From Gammaproteobacteria bacterium 45_16_T64 (lineage in GTDB: Bacteria; Pseudomonadota; Gammaproteobacteria; Pseudomonadales; Ketobacteraceae), in assembly GCA_002162955.1 (NCBI GenBank), contig MABD01000026.1, forward strand, positions 97,768 through 152,970: a stretch of 55,203 nucleotides of DNA. Direction: 5' to 3'. The translations under genes were made by a program, and so were the position numbers. The notes beneath the pieces are model-generated. The model worked only from the letters and a program-made list of their open reading frames with translations. It searched no databases and was not told the origin of the DNA. Shown in pieces: positions 1 through 9,114 of the stretch (the stretch's first letter is position 1; every line of letters starts with the position of its first letter).

Positions 1-3000
1 GCATTTTGCACGCAGTCGGAATTGTTGATGCCGATGAAGATGGCTGTTGAAAATACGCCAGATGTGAAAGGAACCCCTTGTTTAGCGACGGATACGTTTA
101 CAGATCCATTAGTGGGTGATTGGAAATGGCCGCAAACTACTGCTGACACCATTATGTTTCTGCAGTTTACGTCGGGTTCTACTGGGGATCCGAAAGGGGT
201 TATGGTATCCCATGCTAATATCCTGCATAACGAAGAAACCAGCCTTGTTACGGGGGAGCATGAGTCTCCGCTAGTTGTGGTTAATTGGATGCCGCAATAT
301 CACGACATGGGGCTAATTGGCAGCATATTATTGGTGCTTTATAGCGGTTGTAAGTTGGTTTCGTTATCCCCCATCGCCTTTTTACAAAAACCCATTCGAT
401 GGCTACGTGCCATATCGAAATATCATGCATGTGCCTCGGGTGGGCCCAATTTCGCCTATGAGCTGTGTTTACGAAAGATCAAAGATACGGATATTGAAGG
501 TTTAGACCTTAGTCATTGGCGTTATGCTTATAACGGCGCTGAAGCGATACGCGCCTCAACGATGGATCGTTTTTACGAAAAATTTAAGAATTCTGGTTTT
601 GAAATAAGGGCAATAAGCGCAATCTATGGATTAGCTGAAGGCACGTTGATGGTGACTAATACACCCCATCATACGTTTTATGAGCAGTGTTATTTGGATA
701 AGGAGGCATTACATACCCACAAAGCGGTTGTACTTCCTGAGGGTTCCGAAGGAGGGCGCTGGCTGGTGGGGTGTGGTAAGGCTGCTAACCAGGAAGTTCA
801 TATCGTCAACCCAGATACACTAAAAACCTGTAGTGAATTAGATGTGGGTGAAATATGGATTAAAGGGGAAAGTGTGTGCCAAGGGTATTGGGGACGCCCC
901 GACGCTTCGAAGGAAACTTTTCAGGCTTACACAAGTGATACGAACAGCGGACCATTTCTCCGAACCGGGGATTTGGGATTTCTAAAAAAAGGAGAGCTCT
1001 ATGTTACTGGTCGCCACAAAGAAGTGGTGATTATTGATGGTCGAAATCTATATCCTCAGGATATCGAAGATATCATACAGCCAGAAAGACCGATGTTAAG
1101 AAAAGGTTGCGGTGCAGCATTTGCGATTGATCTAGAGGATAAAGAATGCCTTGTTATGGTCCAGGAAATGGCTCGTGGTGTTGATATAGATAGTATTAAT
1201 TTCGAAAGGTTATCTGGGGATATTAGAAAGGATGTTTCTGAATCTTTTGGTGTAGGGCTACACACTATTGTCTATATCGAAACAGGTACATTTCTCAAAA
1301 CCTCCAGCGGCAAAATTCGCCGGCGAAGTATGCGAGAAAAATTCCTTAAAGGTAAACTTAAGGAGGTCCATAAAAGCACACAATTGGCTGTGACAAAGAG
1401 TGCTGCGTCTATTGTCGCGGAAGCGAATTTAGATAGAGTAAAAAAACTCGCCAGCGTAACGCGATTACCCATACAGACTAAACACCCTCATAAACGTAAG
1501 AGTGCAGAGCGTAAAACCGCAGAACATTTATTGCTTTCGTTGTTAGAGGCTCACCTTGGCATTGCTGCGAAAAATATCGATATTACCCAACCTTTCAGTG
1601 ATTTTGGCTTAGACTCAAAATCATTGGTCGGCTTATCTGGGGAGTTAAGTGAGGCTTTAGGGCGTTCGTTGCCCCCTAGGTTATTGTATGACTACCCGAG
1701 TGTAGATGCGTTGGCGCAGAATCTCGCAGGTGAAGATAGCGCTGAAGAAGGACTTAATTATAAACCTGAGCAAGCCTTGGGTGAGCCCATCGCCATCATT
1801 GGAATGAGTTGTCGATTACCAGGACAGGTCAGTACGCCAGAAGACTTCTGGAGACTATTGATGTCCGATGGTGATGCGATAGAGGTTGTACCGTCGACGC
1901 GCTGGGATGTTGAATCTTTGTATGATAAGGACCCCGGTGTTCCAGGTAAGGCAAGTACAAAGTGGGGTGGCTTTATCTCTCAGGTCTCTGCATTTGATGC
2001 AGATTTCTTTAATATTTCTCCAAGAGAAGCTAACTGTATGGACCCACAGCAGCGATTGTTGATGGAGACGTGTTGGGAGGCATTGGAGAACTCGAAAATT
2101 GCACCTTCGAGTCTATCGGGCACAGCCACAGGGATTTTTGTCGGCATTAGCAATTCTGATTATGAGCGTTTACGGCCAAATAGTGAAAACCCAAACGAAC
2201 CCTATAACGGTACGGGGAATGCGTTATGTATTTCGGCGAATCGTTTGTCTTACTTTCTCAATACTCACGGCCCGAGTCACGCAATAGATACTGCCTGTTC
2301 TTCCTCGTTGGTTGCGATTCATCAAGCTTGCCAAAGTCTGCGTATGGGGGAATCTTCATTGGCGTTGGTAGGAGGGGTAAATCTTATTCTCACCCCTGAT
2401 ATAAACATTACCTTTAGCAAAGCACGGATGATGGCCGCTGATGGTCGTTGTAAAACTTTCGACGATAGTGCTGATGGCTATGTACGGGGGGAAGGCGTTG
2501 GCATGTTTGTGCTAAAGCGCTTGTCAGAAGCGGAGCGCGACGGTGATCCGATTCTGGCGTTAATACGCGGTACGGGAGTCAGTCAAGACGGAAGGAGCAA
2601 CGGGTTAACTGCACCTCATGGGCCTTCGCAAGAGCTTGCTATCTCCAACGCTTTACGTGACGCAGGGTTGTCGCCACGTGATGTGCAATATGTAGAAGCC
2701 CATGGTACGGGAACTCCTTTGGGGGACCCTATTGAGATTGGTGCGTTAGGGCATGTCTATGGAGATGCTCGTGATCAGAATACACCCCTTTACGTAGGGT
2801 CAGCAAAAACTAATATAGGACACCTGGAAGCCGCAGCAGGGGTTGCTGGGTTATTAAAGACTGTGCTTTCATTGCGCCATGGCCGGGTGCCTGCCCATAG
2901 AAACTTTAATTGCCCAAATCGATATATACCTTGGGATTCTACAAATATTAAAATCCCCACTCATACAACAGACTGGCCAATAGCCGAAGGTGAAGTCGCT

Positions 3001-6000
3001 AGAGCAGGCGTGAGTTCCTTTGGTTTTGGAGGGACAAATGCCCATGTCATTGTGGAGAAATATAGCCCCCCCGATCCTGCCACCAGTACATCTAATGTTG
3101 TTGAAGACCTAATCGAGACGAAAGGAAATGATAGAAATAAGACATCAAATATATTAGCGCTATCGGCAAAGACGGAGTTGGGTCTGATTGACTTGGCGGA
3201 AAGTCATATTATTTCTTTATCCGGTGTAAAAGTCGACGACCTGGATAGCTATTGTTATTCGAATAATATTAGTCGAGATCATTTTTCTTACCGTGTGGCT
3301 TTTTCCACTGATTCAAAATCACAGTTGACTTCCATGTTACGTGATTTCTGTGAGATACGGCGATCAACTACAAAGCAGAAGCGCGATTATTCACTTGGTA
3401 CTTTTGTGTCGGCAAAAAAAGAAATCGGAAAAACGAAAACAGCATTTCTGTTTACCGGTCAAGGCTCACAATATGCCTGTATGGGAAAAGAACTTTATCG
3501 AGAACATTCGGTGTTTGCTGAATCTATAGATAGATGCCAAGCGATACTCAATAATGACGTTGATATTATTGATATCCTATTTCAAGCGGATTCCTCACGA
3601 ATACATCAAACTGAATATACACAACCGGCATTGTTTAGTTACGAATATGCACTGGCGAAGCTCTGGATGAGCTGGGGCGCGATACCTGATGTTGTGATTG
3701 GCCATAGTGTCGGGGAATTTGTTGCTGCGTGCGTAGCGGGTGTGTTTTCCCTGGAAGACGCATTGGCATTAATCTCCGTGAGGGGAAGGCTAATGGCTGG
3801 ATTGAGTGAGACAGGCAGCATGATGGCTGTGTTTGCTCATTCAGATGATGTGCAAGAGGAACTCAATCGATTTGAGGGAAGAGTGTCTATTGGCGCTATT
3901 AATGGGCCTGGTCAAGTGGTTCTATCAGGGGGAGAAAAAGAACTTGCGATTATCGCAGGCTTGCTCCAGAGCAAAAATATCGATACAAAGCCGCTTTCGG
4001 TATCTCATGGGTTTCATTCGCCTCTTATGGAGCCTGTGATAGAAGAATTTAGATTAGTGGCTGAGAAAGTTGAGTATTTTGAGCCAACGATCGATATCAT
4101 TTCCAATCTTGATGGTGAGTTGGCGAATTCTATTGTGGTTGAGGCAGATTATTGGTGCCAACATATTTTGGCACCTGTGCTATTCGAGGATGGAATGGCG
4201 ACGTTGAAGTCGCAAGATATTAATGTTTTCATCGAAATAGGGCCCAAAGCGACATTAACAGGGATGGGAAAGCGTTGCCTGGGTAATGGTGATATATTTT
4301 GGATAGCATCAGCTCAAGAGGGAATAGAAAACCAAAAATTACAATCGGCACTGGCTGAGTATTACTCCCACGGGGGACGAGTGAGTTGGTCAGCAGTTAA
4401 TTCTGTGCAGATCAACACTGATAGTAAACTTCCTAATTATCCTTTTCAACGTCAACATTATTGGTATAAAACGAAAACGTCACGAGGCACAACGATCGAG
4501 ACGGTTAGCTATGCTAACGATAACCGAGCGTATCATCCACTGTTAGGTCAGCGACTGAACTCACCGCGTCTGGCGAAAGGAGAGATGCACTTTGAGACAT
4601 TTATTAATTTGGACACCCCTCAGTTAGTTAAGGCTTTCTTTAACGAGGGAGCTGCGCTTATCGGTATACCGCTTTATTTTGAGATGATCCTAGAAAGCGG
4701 CGCAGAAGCTTTTCACACCACGGCAATCAACGTGATGGATTTGGAAGTATTCTCTGATCTTGTTGTGAGAGAAGGCGATAATATCAATATTCAAACCTTT
4801 GTTGAGCCGCTTGCAACCAATGAGCTACGAGTGAAGTGTTACGCTTTCACACCCGTTGAAGAAGGAGAAGATGCGTGGAGATTAGTCGCCAGTGCTGCAG
4901 TGGCACGTGTTGATCTTAGTCGAAGGCCAGGAACCAATTTGTTATCTGGGCTGCGTGAAAGAATAACCCACCGTATTGATGCCCAAGAGTACTTTGAGAA
5001 CTGTAGTGATCGCGGATTATTTTATTGTGCTGAAACGACGAAAATGATGACTCAGTTGTTCGGCAGCGAGAATGAGGTTCTAGGTGAGGTAGATTTATCA
5101 AAGGCTGAAAAGCGCGATATTGCGGGTGTGCGGTTACCCCATAATTTTATCGAGGCTTGCTTTCAAGTACTTGGCGCGCTCTGTTATACCGAAAGTGATT
5201 CGACTTTCATCCCTTATCGAGTGGCGCGACTTGATATTTATGAAGAGCCAAGGGAAAGAGGGTGGCTGTACGTATCACGGCTATCTTCATGGGAAGAAGA
5301 AAACAGGCATATTGACGTCAACGTGATGTGGATGAATGAATCCGGGGAGCCCTCGCTTAAAATCAGTTGTATGCGGATGAGCGCAAGTAATATGCCTCAG
5401 CAAGGGTTGGTGGAGCGTCTGAGTACATTGGGAAGAGAAGATCGGCTTAGAGAGATATCAGAGTTCCTGGTAAGGCTGGTGAGTAAAGGGTTGGGCATTG
5501 TTGCAGAAGACTTAGATAGAAACCGTTCGTTACTGGAGTTGGGGCTCGATTCCCTCGTCGCGATGGAAGTGTTAGGCAGAGTGAGATATACCCTAGAAGT
5601 CGATGTAAATATTGCGACACTGCAACAGGGCATGAGTATTAAATCGTTAACAAACAACCTTGACGATAAACTGTATGGATCGGAATTTACCGACAATAGC
5701 AGCGGTAGAGATGATACGTTTGGTGCATTGGTGTGTATTCAACAAGGAGATCCGGGACGCATTCCGTTAATATTGACCCATCCGATTGGGGGCAGCATTT
5801 TTTGTTATGCGGATTTGGCTCAGGCTCTAGGTACTGATCAGCCCATTTATGCGTTGCAAGCTCATGCCGTCATTGATGAGGAGTGTGCATTGCAGTCGGT
5901 TGATGAAATGACCTCAGAGTACGTCCGTGAAATTATTGGTATGCAACCGAGAGGTCCTTACCTTCTTGGGGGATGGTCTTCCGGCGGCATTTTTGCGTTA

Positions 6001-7446
6001 GAAATTGCCAACCGTCTACAGCGCCTAGGTGAAAAGGTCAGTATGTTGGTATTGATCGATAGCTCCCCCAAAATGGTACGGGACTTTACTACTGAGGAAG
6101 GAAAAGAGTCGACATTAATTAGATTAATGGCAATGGATGCAGGTATCGATATTGAATCGATACCTAATTATCAGAATTTATCCAGTGAGGATCTTCTTGC
6201 TGCTGTATTTGAGCAAGGAAAGAATGCCGGTGCATTGCCTGAACTGATGAATATATCCGCTTTAAAAAGGCGGCTTGCCGTCATGCATAAGATTTTAAAT
6301 ACAACCCTCAATCATGAGATATCCAGTTATGATGGATACGTCACGTTATTCAGAGCAGCTGACCCGTTACCTGAATTCTCGTCGTTGTCGCCAACCTATG
6401 ATTGGGAAAAATACGTCTTCAATATTCAGCATATACAGACGGTACCGGGCAATCATTTTAGTTTGTTACATGGATCCAATATAGGAACTTTGGCGTCCTA
6501 TCTTCGTAAAGATATTGCGACTCAAGTGCACACGGTAGATCGATATCTTCTAGAGGAGACTAGCAAAGGTCATTTTTCTTCCCTCAATACTGCTATTTAC
6601 AATTTGATTGTATCAACGAATCGTTCTGAGTTTTGCGCTAGTTTAACTGTTGATGAAAGTCATCCGTTTTTCTTTGATCACCCGTTAGATCACATCCCAG
6701 GAACGCTGTTGATTGAGGGGATACTGCAATTAGTGCAGCGTTCAACCGCTGAAGTTGACCCTGATGATGACCGGCTACATCCCTATGTGAAAAGTATGAA
6801 TGTATCGTTTCGACGTTGGGTTGAGAAAGGAGATACCGTTGATATCACGATAAAGGTGACCGGGGGAGGTCCAAACTCCCTTGATTTCTCGGGAGTGGTG
6901 ACGCAGCAGGACAACGTTGTGTGTGATGTGGAGTTGACCGTTGAATATCAGCGTCTGCCAGAACAGAAAGAGACCTGGGATACAAGCTCAGAATTGGCAG
7001 AGGACGACCTGTTACATAAGTTAAATCAGGACAATGTGCTAATTCATCCGGTGGAAAAAATATCCAATCGAGGCTTTGAAGCGAAATTACGGGTACCTCT
7101 AGAGTCCCACATATTCAGTGATGGTGGGGGTAGCGTCGCACCTCCACTCTATTTGTTGGAAGCGTCAAGGCAAATCGCAACACACCTTTCCCATTCGCTG
7201 TATGACGTGCCTTTGGGAACATCGATGAATCTTATATCCATTGCGATAATGCTACATTCGCCAGTGCTTCGACGAGATAGTTTGTCCCTATCATACCTTC
7301 CTTGGGAGGATGACGAGAAAGAAATAGATGAGGAGATCAAGGTGATTCATCTCGATCTTCTTGATTCTGATCGCGCGGTAGGTCATATCGATATAACCGC
7401 ACAAGCTGTTGCTAAAGAAACTTATCAAAAACAAAGAGGAATTTAA
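1..7446 (+). CDS. FAAL-ACP-KS-AT-DH*-ACP-TE-AfsA hybrid polyketide synthase (5' partial)
   Basis: The frame is open from base 1, so the N-terminus (roughly 100-150 residues of the ligase) lies upstream. Domains by nucleotide position: fatty-acyl-AMP ligase about 1-1370 (TSGSTGDPKG, YHDMGLIG, SGGPNFAY); ACP1 about 1510-1730 (GLDS, Ser codon 1615-1617); ketosynthase about 1780-3060 (DTACSSS, Cys 2296-2298; EAHGTGT; NIGHL); acyltransferase about 3440-4420 (GHSVGE; GFHS typical of malonyl specificity); DH-like double hotdog about 4530-5390 without the catalytic His; ACP2 about 5430-5680 (GLDS, Ser 5551-5553); thioesterase about 5740-6510 (GWSSG, Ser 5977-5979; GNHFS); AfsA-type hotdog pair about 6630-7430 (DHPLDHIPG; EASRQ). 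No KR, ER or MT domain is visible. Likely role (inference): activate a fatty acid, extend it with malonyl-CoA to a beta-ketoacyl thioester, and transfer it to an alcohol acceptor. It is the first visible gene of an operon continuing to 15183. Confidence 0.93.
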   Translation, partial: AFCTQSELLMPMKMAVENTPDVKGTPCLATDTFTDPLVGDWKWPQTTADTIMFLQFTSGSTGDPKGVMVSHANILHNEETSLVTGEHESPLVVVNWMPQYHDMGLIGSILLVLYSGCKLVSLSPIAFLQKPIRWLRAISKYHACASGGPNFAYELCLRKIKDTDIEGLDLSHWRYAYNGAEAIRASTMDRFYEKFKNSGFEIRAISAIYGLAEGTLMVTNTPHHTFYEQCYLDKEALHTHKAVVLPEGSEGGRWLVGCGKAANQEVHIVNPDTLKTCSELDVGEIWIKGESVCQGYWGRPDASKETFQAYTSDTNSGPFLRTGDLGFLKKGELYVTGRHKEVVIIDGRNLYPQDIEDIIQPERPMLRKGCGAAFAIDLEDKECLVMVQEMARGVDIDSINFERLSGDIRKDVSESFGVGLHTIVYIETGTFLKTSSGKIRRRSMREKFLKGKLKEVHKSTQLAVTKSAASIVAEANLDRVKKLASVTRLPIQTKHPHKRKSAERKTAEHLLLSLLEAHLGIAAKNIDITQPFSDFGLDSKSLVGLSGELSEALGRSLPPRLLYDYPSVDALAQNLAGEDSAEEGLNYKPEQALGEPIAIIGMSCRLPGQVSTPEDFWRLLMSDGDAIEVVPSTRWDVESLYDKDPGVPGKASTKWGGFISQVSAFDADFFNISPREANCMDPQQRLLMETCWEALENSKIAPSSLSGTATGIFVGISNSDYERLRPNSENPNEPYNGTGNALCISANRLSYFLNTHGPSHAIDTACSSSLVAIHQACQSLRMGESSLALVGGVNLILTPDINITFSKARMMAADGRCKTFDDSADGYVRGEGVGMFVLKRLSEAERDGDPILALIRGTGVSQDGRSNGLTAPHGPSQELAISNALRDAGLSPRDVQYVEAHGTGTPLGDPIEIGALGHVYGDARDQNTPLYVGSAKTNIGHLEAAAGVAGLLKTVLSLRHGRVPAHRNFNCPNRYIPWDSTNIKIPTHTTDWPIAEGEVARAGVSSFGFGGTNAHVIVEKYSPPDPATSTSNVVEDLIETKGNDRNKTSNILALSAKTELGLIDLAESHIISLSGVKVDDLDSYCYSNNISRDHFSYRVAFSTDSKSQLTSMLRDFCEIRRSTTKQKRDYSLGTFVSAKKEIGKTKTAFLFTGQGSQYACMGKELYREHSVFAESIDRCQAILNNDVDIIDILFQADSSRIHQTEYTQPALFSYEYALAKLWMSWGAIPDVVIGHSVGEFVAACVAGVFSLEDALALISVRGRLMAGLSETGSMMAVFAHSDDVQEELNRFEGRVSIGAINGPGQVVLSGGEKELAIIAGLLQSKNIDTKPLSVSHGFHSPLMEPVIEEFRLVAEKVEYFEPTIDIISNLDGELANSIVVEADYWCQHILAPVLFEDGMATLKSQDINVFIEIGPKATLTGMGKRCLGNGDIFWIASAQEGIENQKLQSALAEYYSHGGRVSWSAVNSVQINTDSKLPNYPFQRQHYWYKTKTSRGTTIETVSYANDNRAYHPLLGQRLNSPRLAKGEMHFETFINLDTPQLVKAFFNEGAALIGIPLYFEMILESGAEAFHTTAINVMDLEVFSDLVVREGDNINIQTFVEPLATNELRVKCYAFTPVEEGEDAWRLVASAAVARVDLSRRPGTNLLSGLRERITHRIDAQEYFENCSDRGLFYCAETTKMMTQLFGSENEVLGEVDLSKAEKRDIAGVRLPHNFIEACFQVLGALCYTESDSTFIPYRVARLDIYEEPRERGWLYVSRLSSWEEENRHIDVNVMWMNESGEPSLKISCMRMSASNMPQQGLVERLSTLGREDRLREISEFLVRLVSKGLGIVAEDLDRNRSLLELGLDSLVAMEVLGRVRYTLEVDVNIATLQQGMSIKSLTNNLDDKLYGSEFTDNSSGRDDTFGALVCIQQGDPGRIPLILTHPIGGSIFCYADLAQALGTDQPIYALQAHAVIDEECALQSVDEMTSEYVREIIGMQPRGPYLLGGWSSGGIFALEIANRLQRLGEKVSMLVLIDSSPKMVRDFTTEEGKESTLIRLMAMDAGIDIESIPNYQNLSSEDLLAAVFEQGKNAGALPELMNISALKRRLAVMHKILNTTLNHEISSYDGYVTLFRAADPLPEFSSLSPTYDWEKYVFNIQHIQTVPGNHFSLLHGSNIGTLASYLRKDIATQVHTVDRYLLEETSKGHFSSLNTAIYNLIVSTNRSEFCASLTVDESHPFFFDHPLDHIPGTLLIEGILQLVQRSTAEVDPDDDRLHPYVKSMNVSFRRWVEKGDTVDITIKVTGGGPNSLDFSGVVTQQDNVVCDVELTVEYQRLPEQKETWDTSSELAEDDLLHKLNQDNVLIHPVEKISNRGFEAKLRVPLESHIFSDGGGSVAPPLYLLEASRQIATHLSHSLYDVPLGTSMNLISIAIMLHSPVLRRDSLSLSYLPWEDDEKEIDEEIKVIHLDLLDSDRAVGHIDITAQAVAKETYQKQRGI

Positions 7447-7448
7447 CT

Positions 7449-8096
7449 ATGAGCGATATGAGAAATAACGTCCCGCTGTTTCTAATGCACTCGTCTGTGG
7501 TGTTGTTTACAGTGCTAGCTACACTAAAATTGCAGCACTGGGAAGGAATAATGTTTGGGTTAGGCGTTCTGACGGTAGGAGGCTATTTAAGCTGGTTGGT
7601 ATCAGAGTCCAGCGTATCGTTAACGGAATCCGATAAAGGTGAAACAAGTAAAGATAAAGGGACCTGTGAACTCTATGCATTTGGTCGAGCGCTTACAGTC
7701 GCGACAGCTCTATGGGCTCCGACATTATGGGTGTCGTTTAATTGGGTGATGGGTCTTGGATTGGTAATTTTCGTTTTTGGCGTATTGTTTCGACTCAATG
7801 GTATCAAAACATTGGGAGAATTCTATTCACATCGTGTTCGACTTGTAGGGGATCACAAGGTGATTGATACGGGACCGTACCAGTTTGTTCGTCATCCTGC
7901 GTATACCGGTATGCTCGCATCTCACTTTGGATTCGTACTGTTCTTCTATAGTCCTTGGGCAATGGCTGCGTTTCTATTCGTACTCGTACCTGCGGTGATT
8001 ACACGTATCAGGATCGAAGAGAGGGCATTGTTTGAACTCGACGGTTATCCGGAATACGCAGCGACCCATAAACGTTTAGTGCCGTTGGTTTGGTAG
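7449..8096 (+). CDS. Isoprenylcysteine carboxyl methyltransferase (ICMT)/PEMT-family membrane methyltransferase
   Basis: A 215-residue polytopic membrane protein with about five hydrophobic segments. The C-terminal half carries the ICMT/phospholipid-methyltransferase signature: GPYQFVRHPAYTG near residues 140-152, then RIEERAL and a GYPEYA tail near 190-205. Family members transfer a methyl group from S-adenosylmethionine to membrane-associated carboxylates, amines or thiols. It begins 2 nt after the PKS stop with an AGAGGA ribosome site about 9 nt upstream, so it is translationally coupled to the PKS. Most likely it O- or C-methylates the lipid-like PKS product at the membrane; the substrate is not visible from sequence. 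The closely spaced operon argues against a role in protein isoprenyl modification, which bacteria lack. Confidence 0.85.
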   Translation: MSDMRNNVPLFLMHSSVVLFTVLATLKLQHWEGIMFGLGVLTVGGYLSWLVSESSVSLTESDKGETSKDKGTCELYAFGRALTVATALWAPTLWVSFNWVMGLGLVIFVFGVLFRLNGIKTLGEFYSHRVRLVGDHKVIDTGPYQFVRHPAYTGMLASHFGFVLFFYSPWAMAAFLFVLVPAVITRIRIEERALFELDGYPEYAATHKRLVPLVW

Positions 8097-8106
8097 ATAG
8101 AATTCA

Positions 8107-9087
8107 ATGAAAATTGTATTAACTGGTGCAACAGGGTTTGTTGGGCGGGCGTTGGTGTCCAATCTGTCTATCCTGACAGGCAGTCGGGAGCCCATTGAGA
8201 TTCGAGCGTTAGTACGGACGCCAGCGCAGTTTGTTGCTCCTGAAAATGTAACGGTATTTCCTGGATCTGTGACAGATATACCTGAGGGGCTATTTTTTGA
8301 TGAACCGCATGTGCTCATACACTTGGGGGTTAAGCAGATAGATCATGATGGTACCGGGTTTGATGAAGATAATGTGTTTGGCACCAAAAATTTGTTATCG
8401 AATACCAACCAACATACTTTAGGGGTGATCTATGGAAGTACGTTGTCTGTTCTGGGGCAAGGAGCGCAAAGCAATACGAGTGAACGTGATGTAATCAACC
8501 CCCAGACCCCCCTTGCGAGATCGAGGGCAGAAGCTGAGCGATTAATACTGACTAAGATGAAGCAAGATAAGCACTGGGGTTTTTGCTTGCGACCTCGTTT
8601 TATTCTTGATGTCAGTGATAAATTTGTTCTTCCTGGTATTCAAGGGTTAGCGAAGAAAGGTCTCTATATTGGCAATGGCCAGCAGCGATTTTCCATCATA
8701 TCAGTTCAAGACTACGCAAAAATCATCATCGAGCTTGTTGAATACATATTACTTGATAATGGCCAGAAGCCTGTTCAGCAGACCCCATTGAATGTAGGTT
8801 ATCGCAGGCCGGTAACCTTTGATTCGATATTTTCTGGATTTAGATTGGAAATGTCTTATCGATCAAAAGTAAAGCGATTGAGAATGCCTGGCTGGCTTCC
8901 ATTGCTTCTTAAGGGAGCTAAGAATCGAAAATTAACGGCCAAGGCAGTGCAGCTAGAATTGATAGGTTTTGATCATTATGGTGACGTGAATAAATTGGAA
9001 ACATTTATAGGCGATGAAATAACTAAAAAGGACGGTGAAGATATTCTTTACCAAATGATCAAAGATATTACGACAACGTCGTGTTAA
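8107..9087 (+). CDS. NAD-dependent epimerase/dehydratase-type SDR lacking the catalytic Tyr/Lys
   Basis: A 326-residue extended short-chain dehydrogenase/reductase. The N-terminal Rossmann motif TGATGFVG (residues 6-13) binds NAD(P). The conserved Ser region (YGSTLSVLG, around residue 111) and the following helix RAEAERL (140-146) are recognisable. At the usual YxxxK site the sequence reads LARSR: Tyr is Leu136 and Lys is Arg140, so classical SDR proton relay should not work. It starts 10 nt after the methyltransferase and sits in the middle of the PKS operon, where a reductase or epimerase acting on the polyketide or its acceptor would be expected. It may use another mechanism, bind ligand only, or be on its way to inactivity. 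Confidence 0.85.
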   Translation: MKIVLTGATGFVGRALVSNLSILTGSREPIEIRALVRTPAQFVAPENVTVFPGSVTDIPEGLFFDEPHVLIHLGVKQIDHDGTGFDEDNVFGTKNLLSNTNQHTLGVIYGSTLSVLGQGAQSNTSERDVINPQTPLARSRAEAERLILTKMKQDKHWGFCLRPRFILDVSDKFVLPGIQGLAKKGLYIGNGQQRFSIISVQDYAKIIIELVEYILLDNGQKPVQQTPLNVGYRRPVTFDSIFSGFRLEMSYRSKVKRLRMPGWLPLLLKGAKNRKLTAKAVQLELIGFDHYGDVNKLETFIGDEITKKDGEDILYQMIKDITTTSC

Positions 9088-9114
9088 CACGTAATTATTG
9101 ACGAGGAATCTTTC

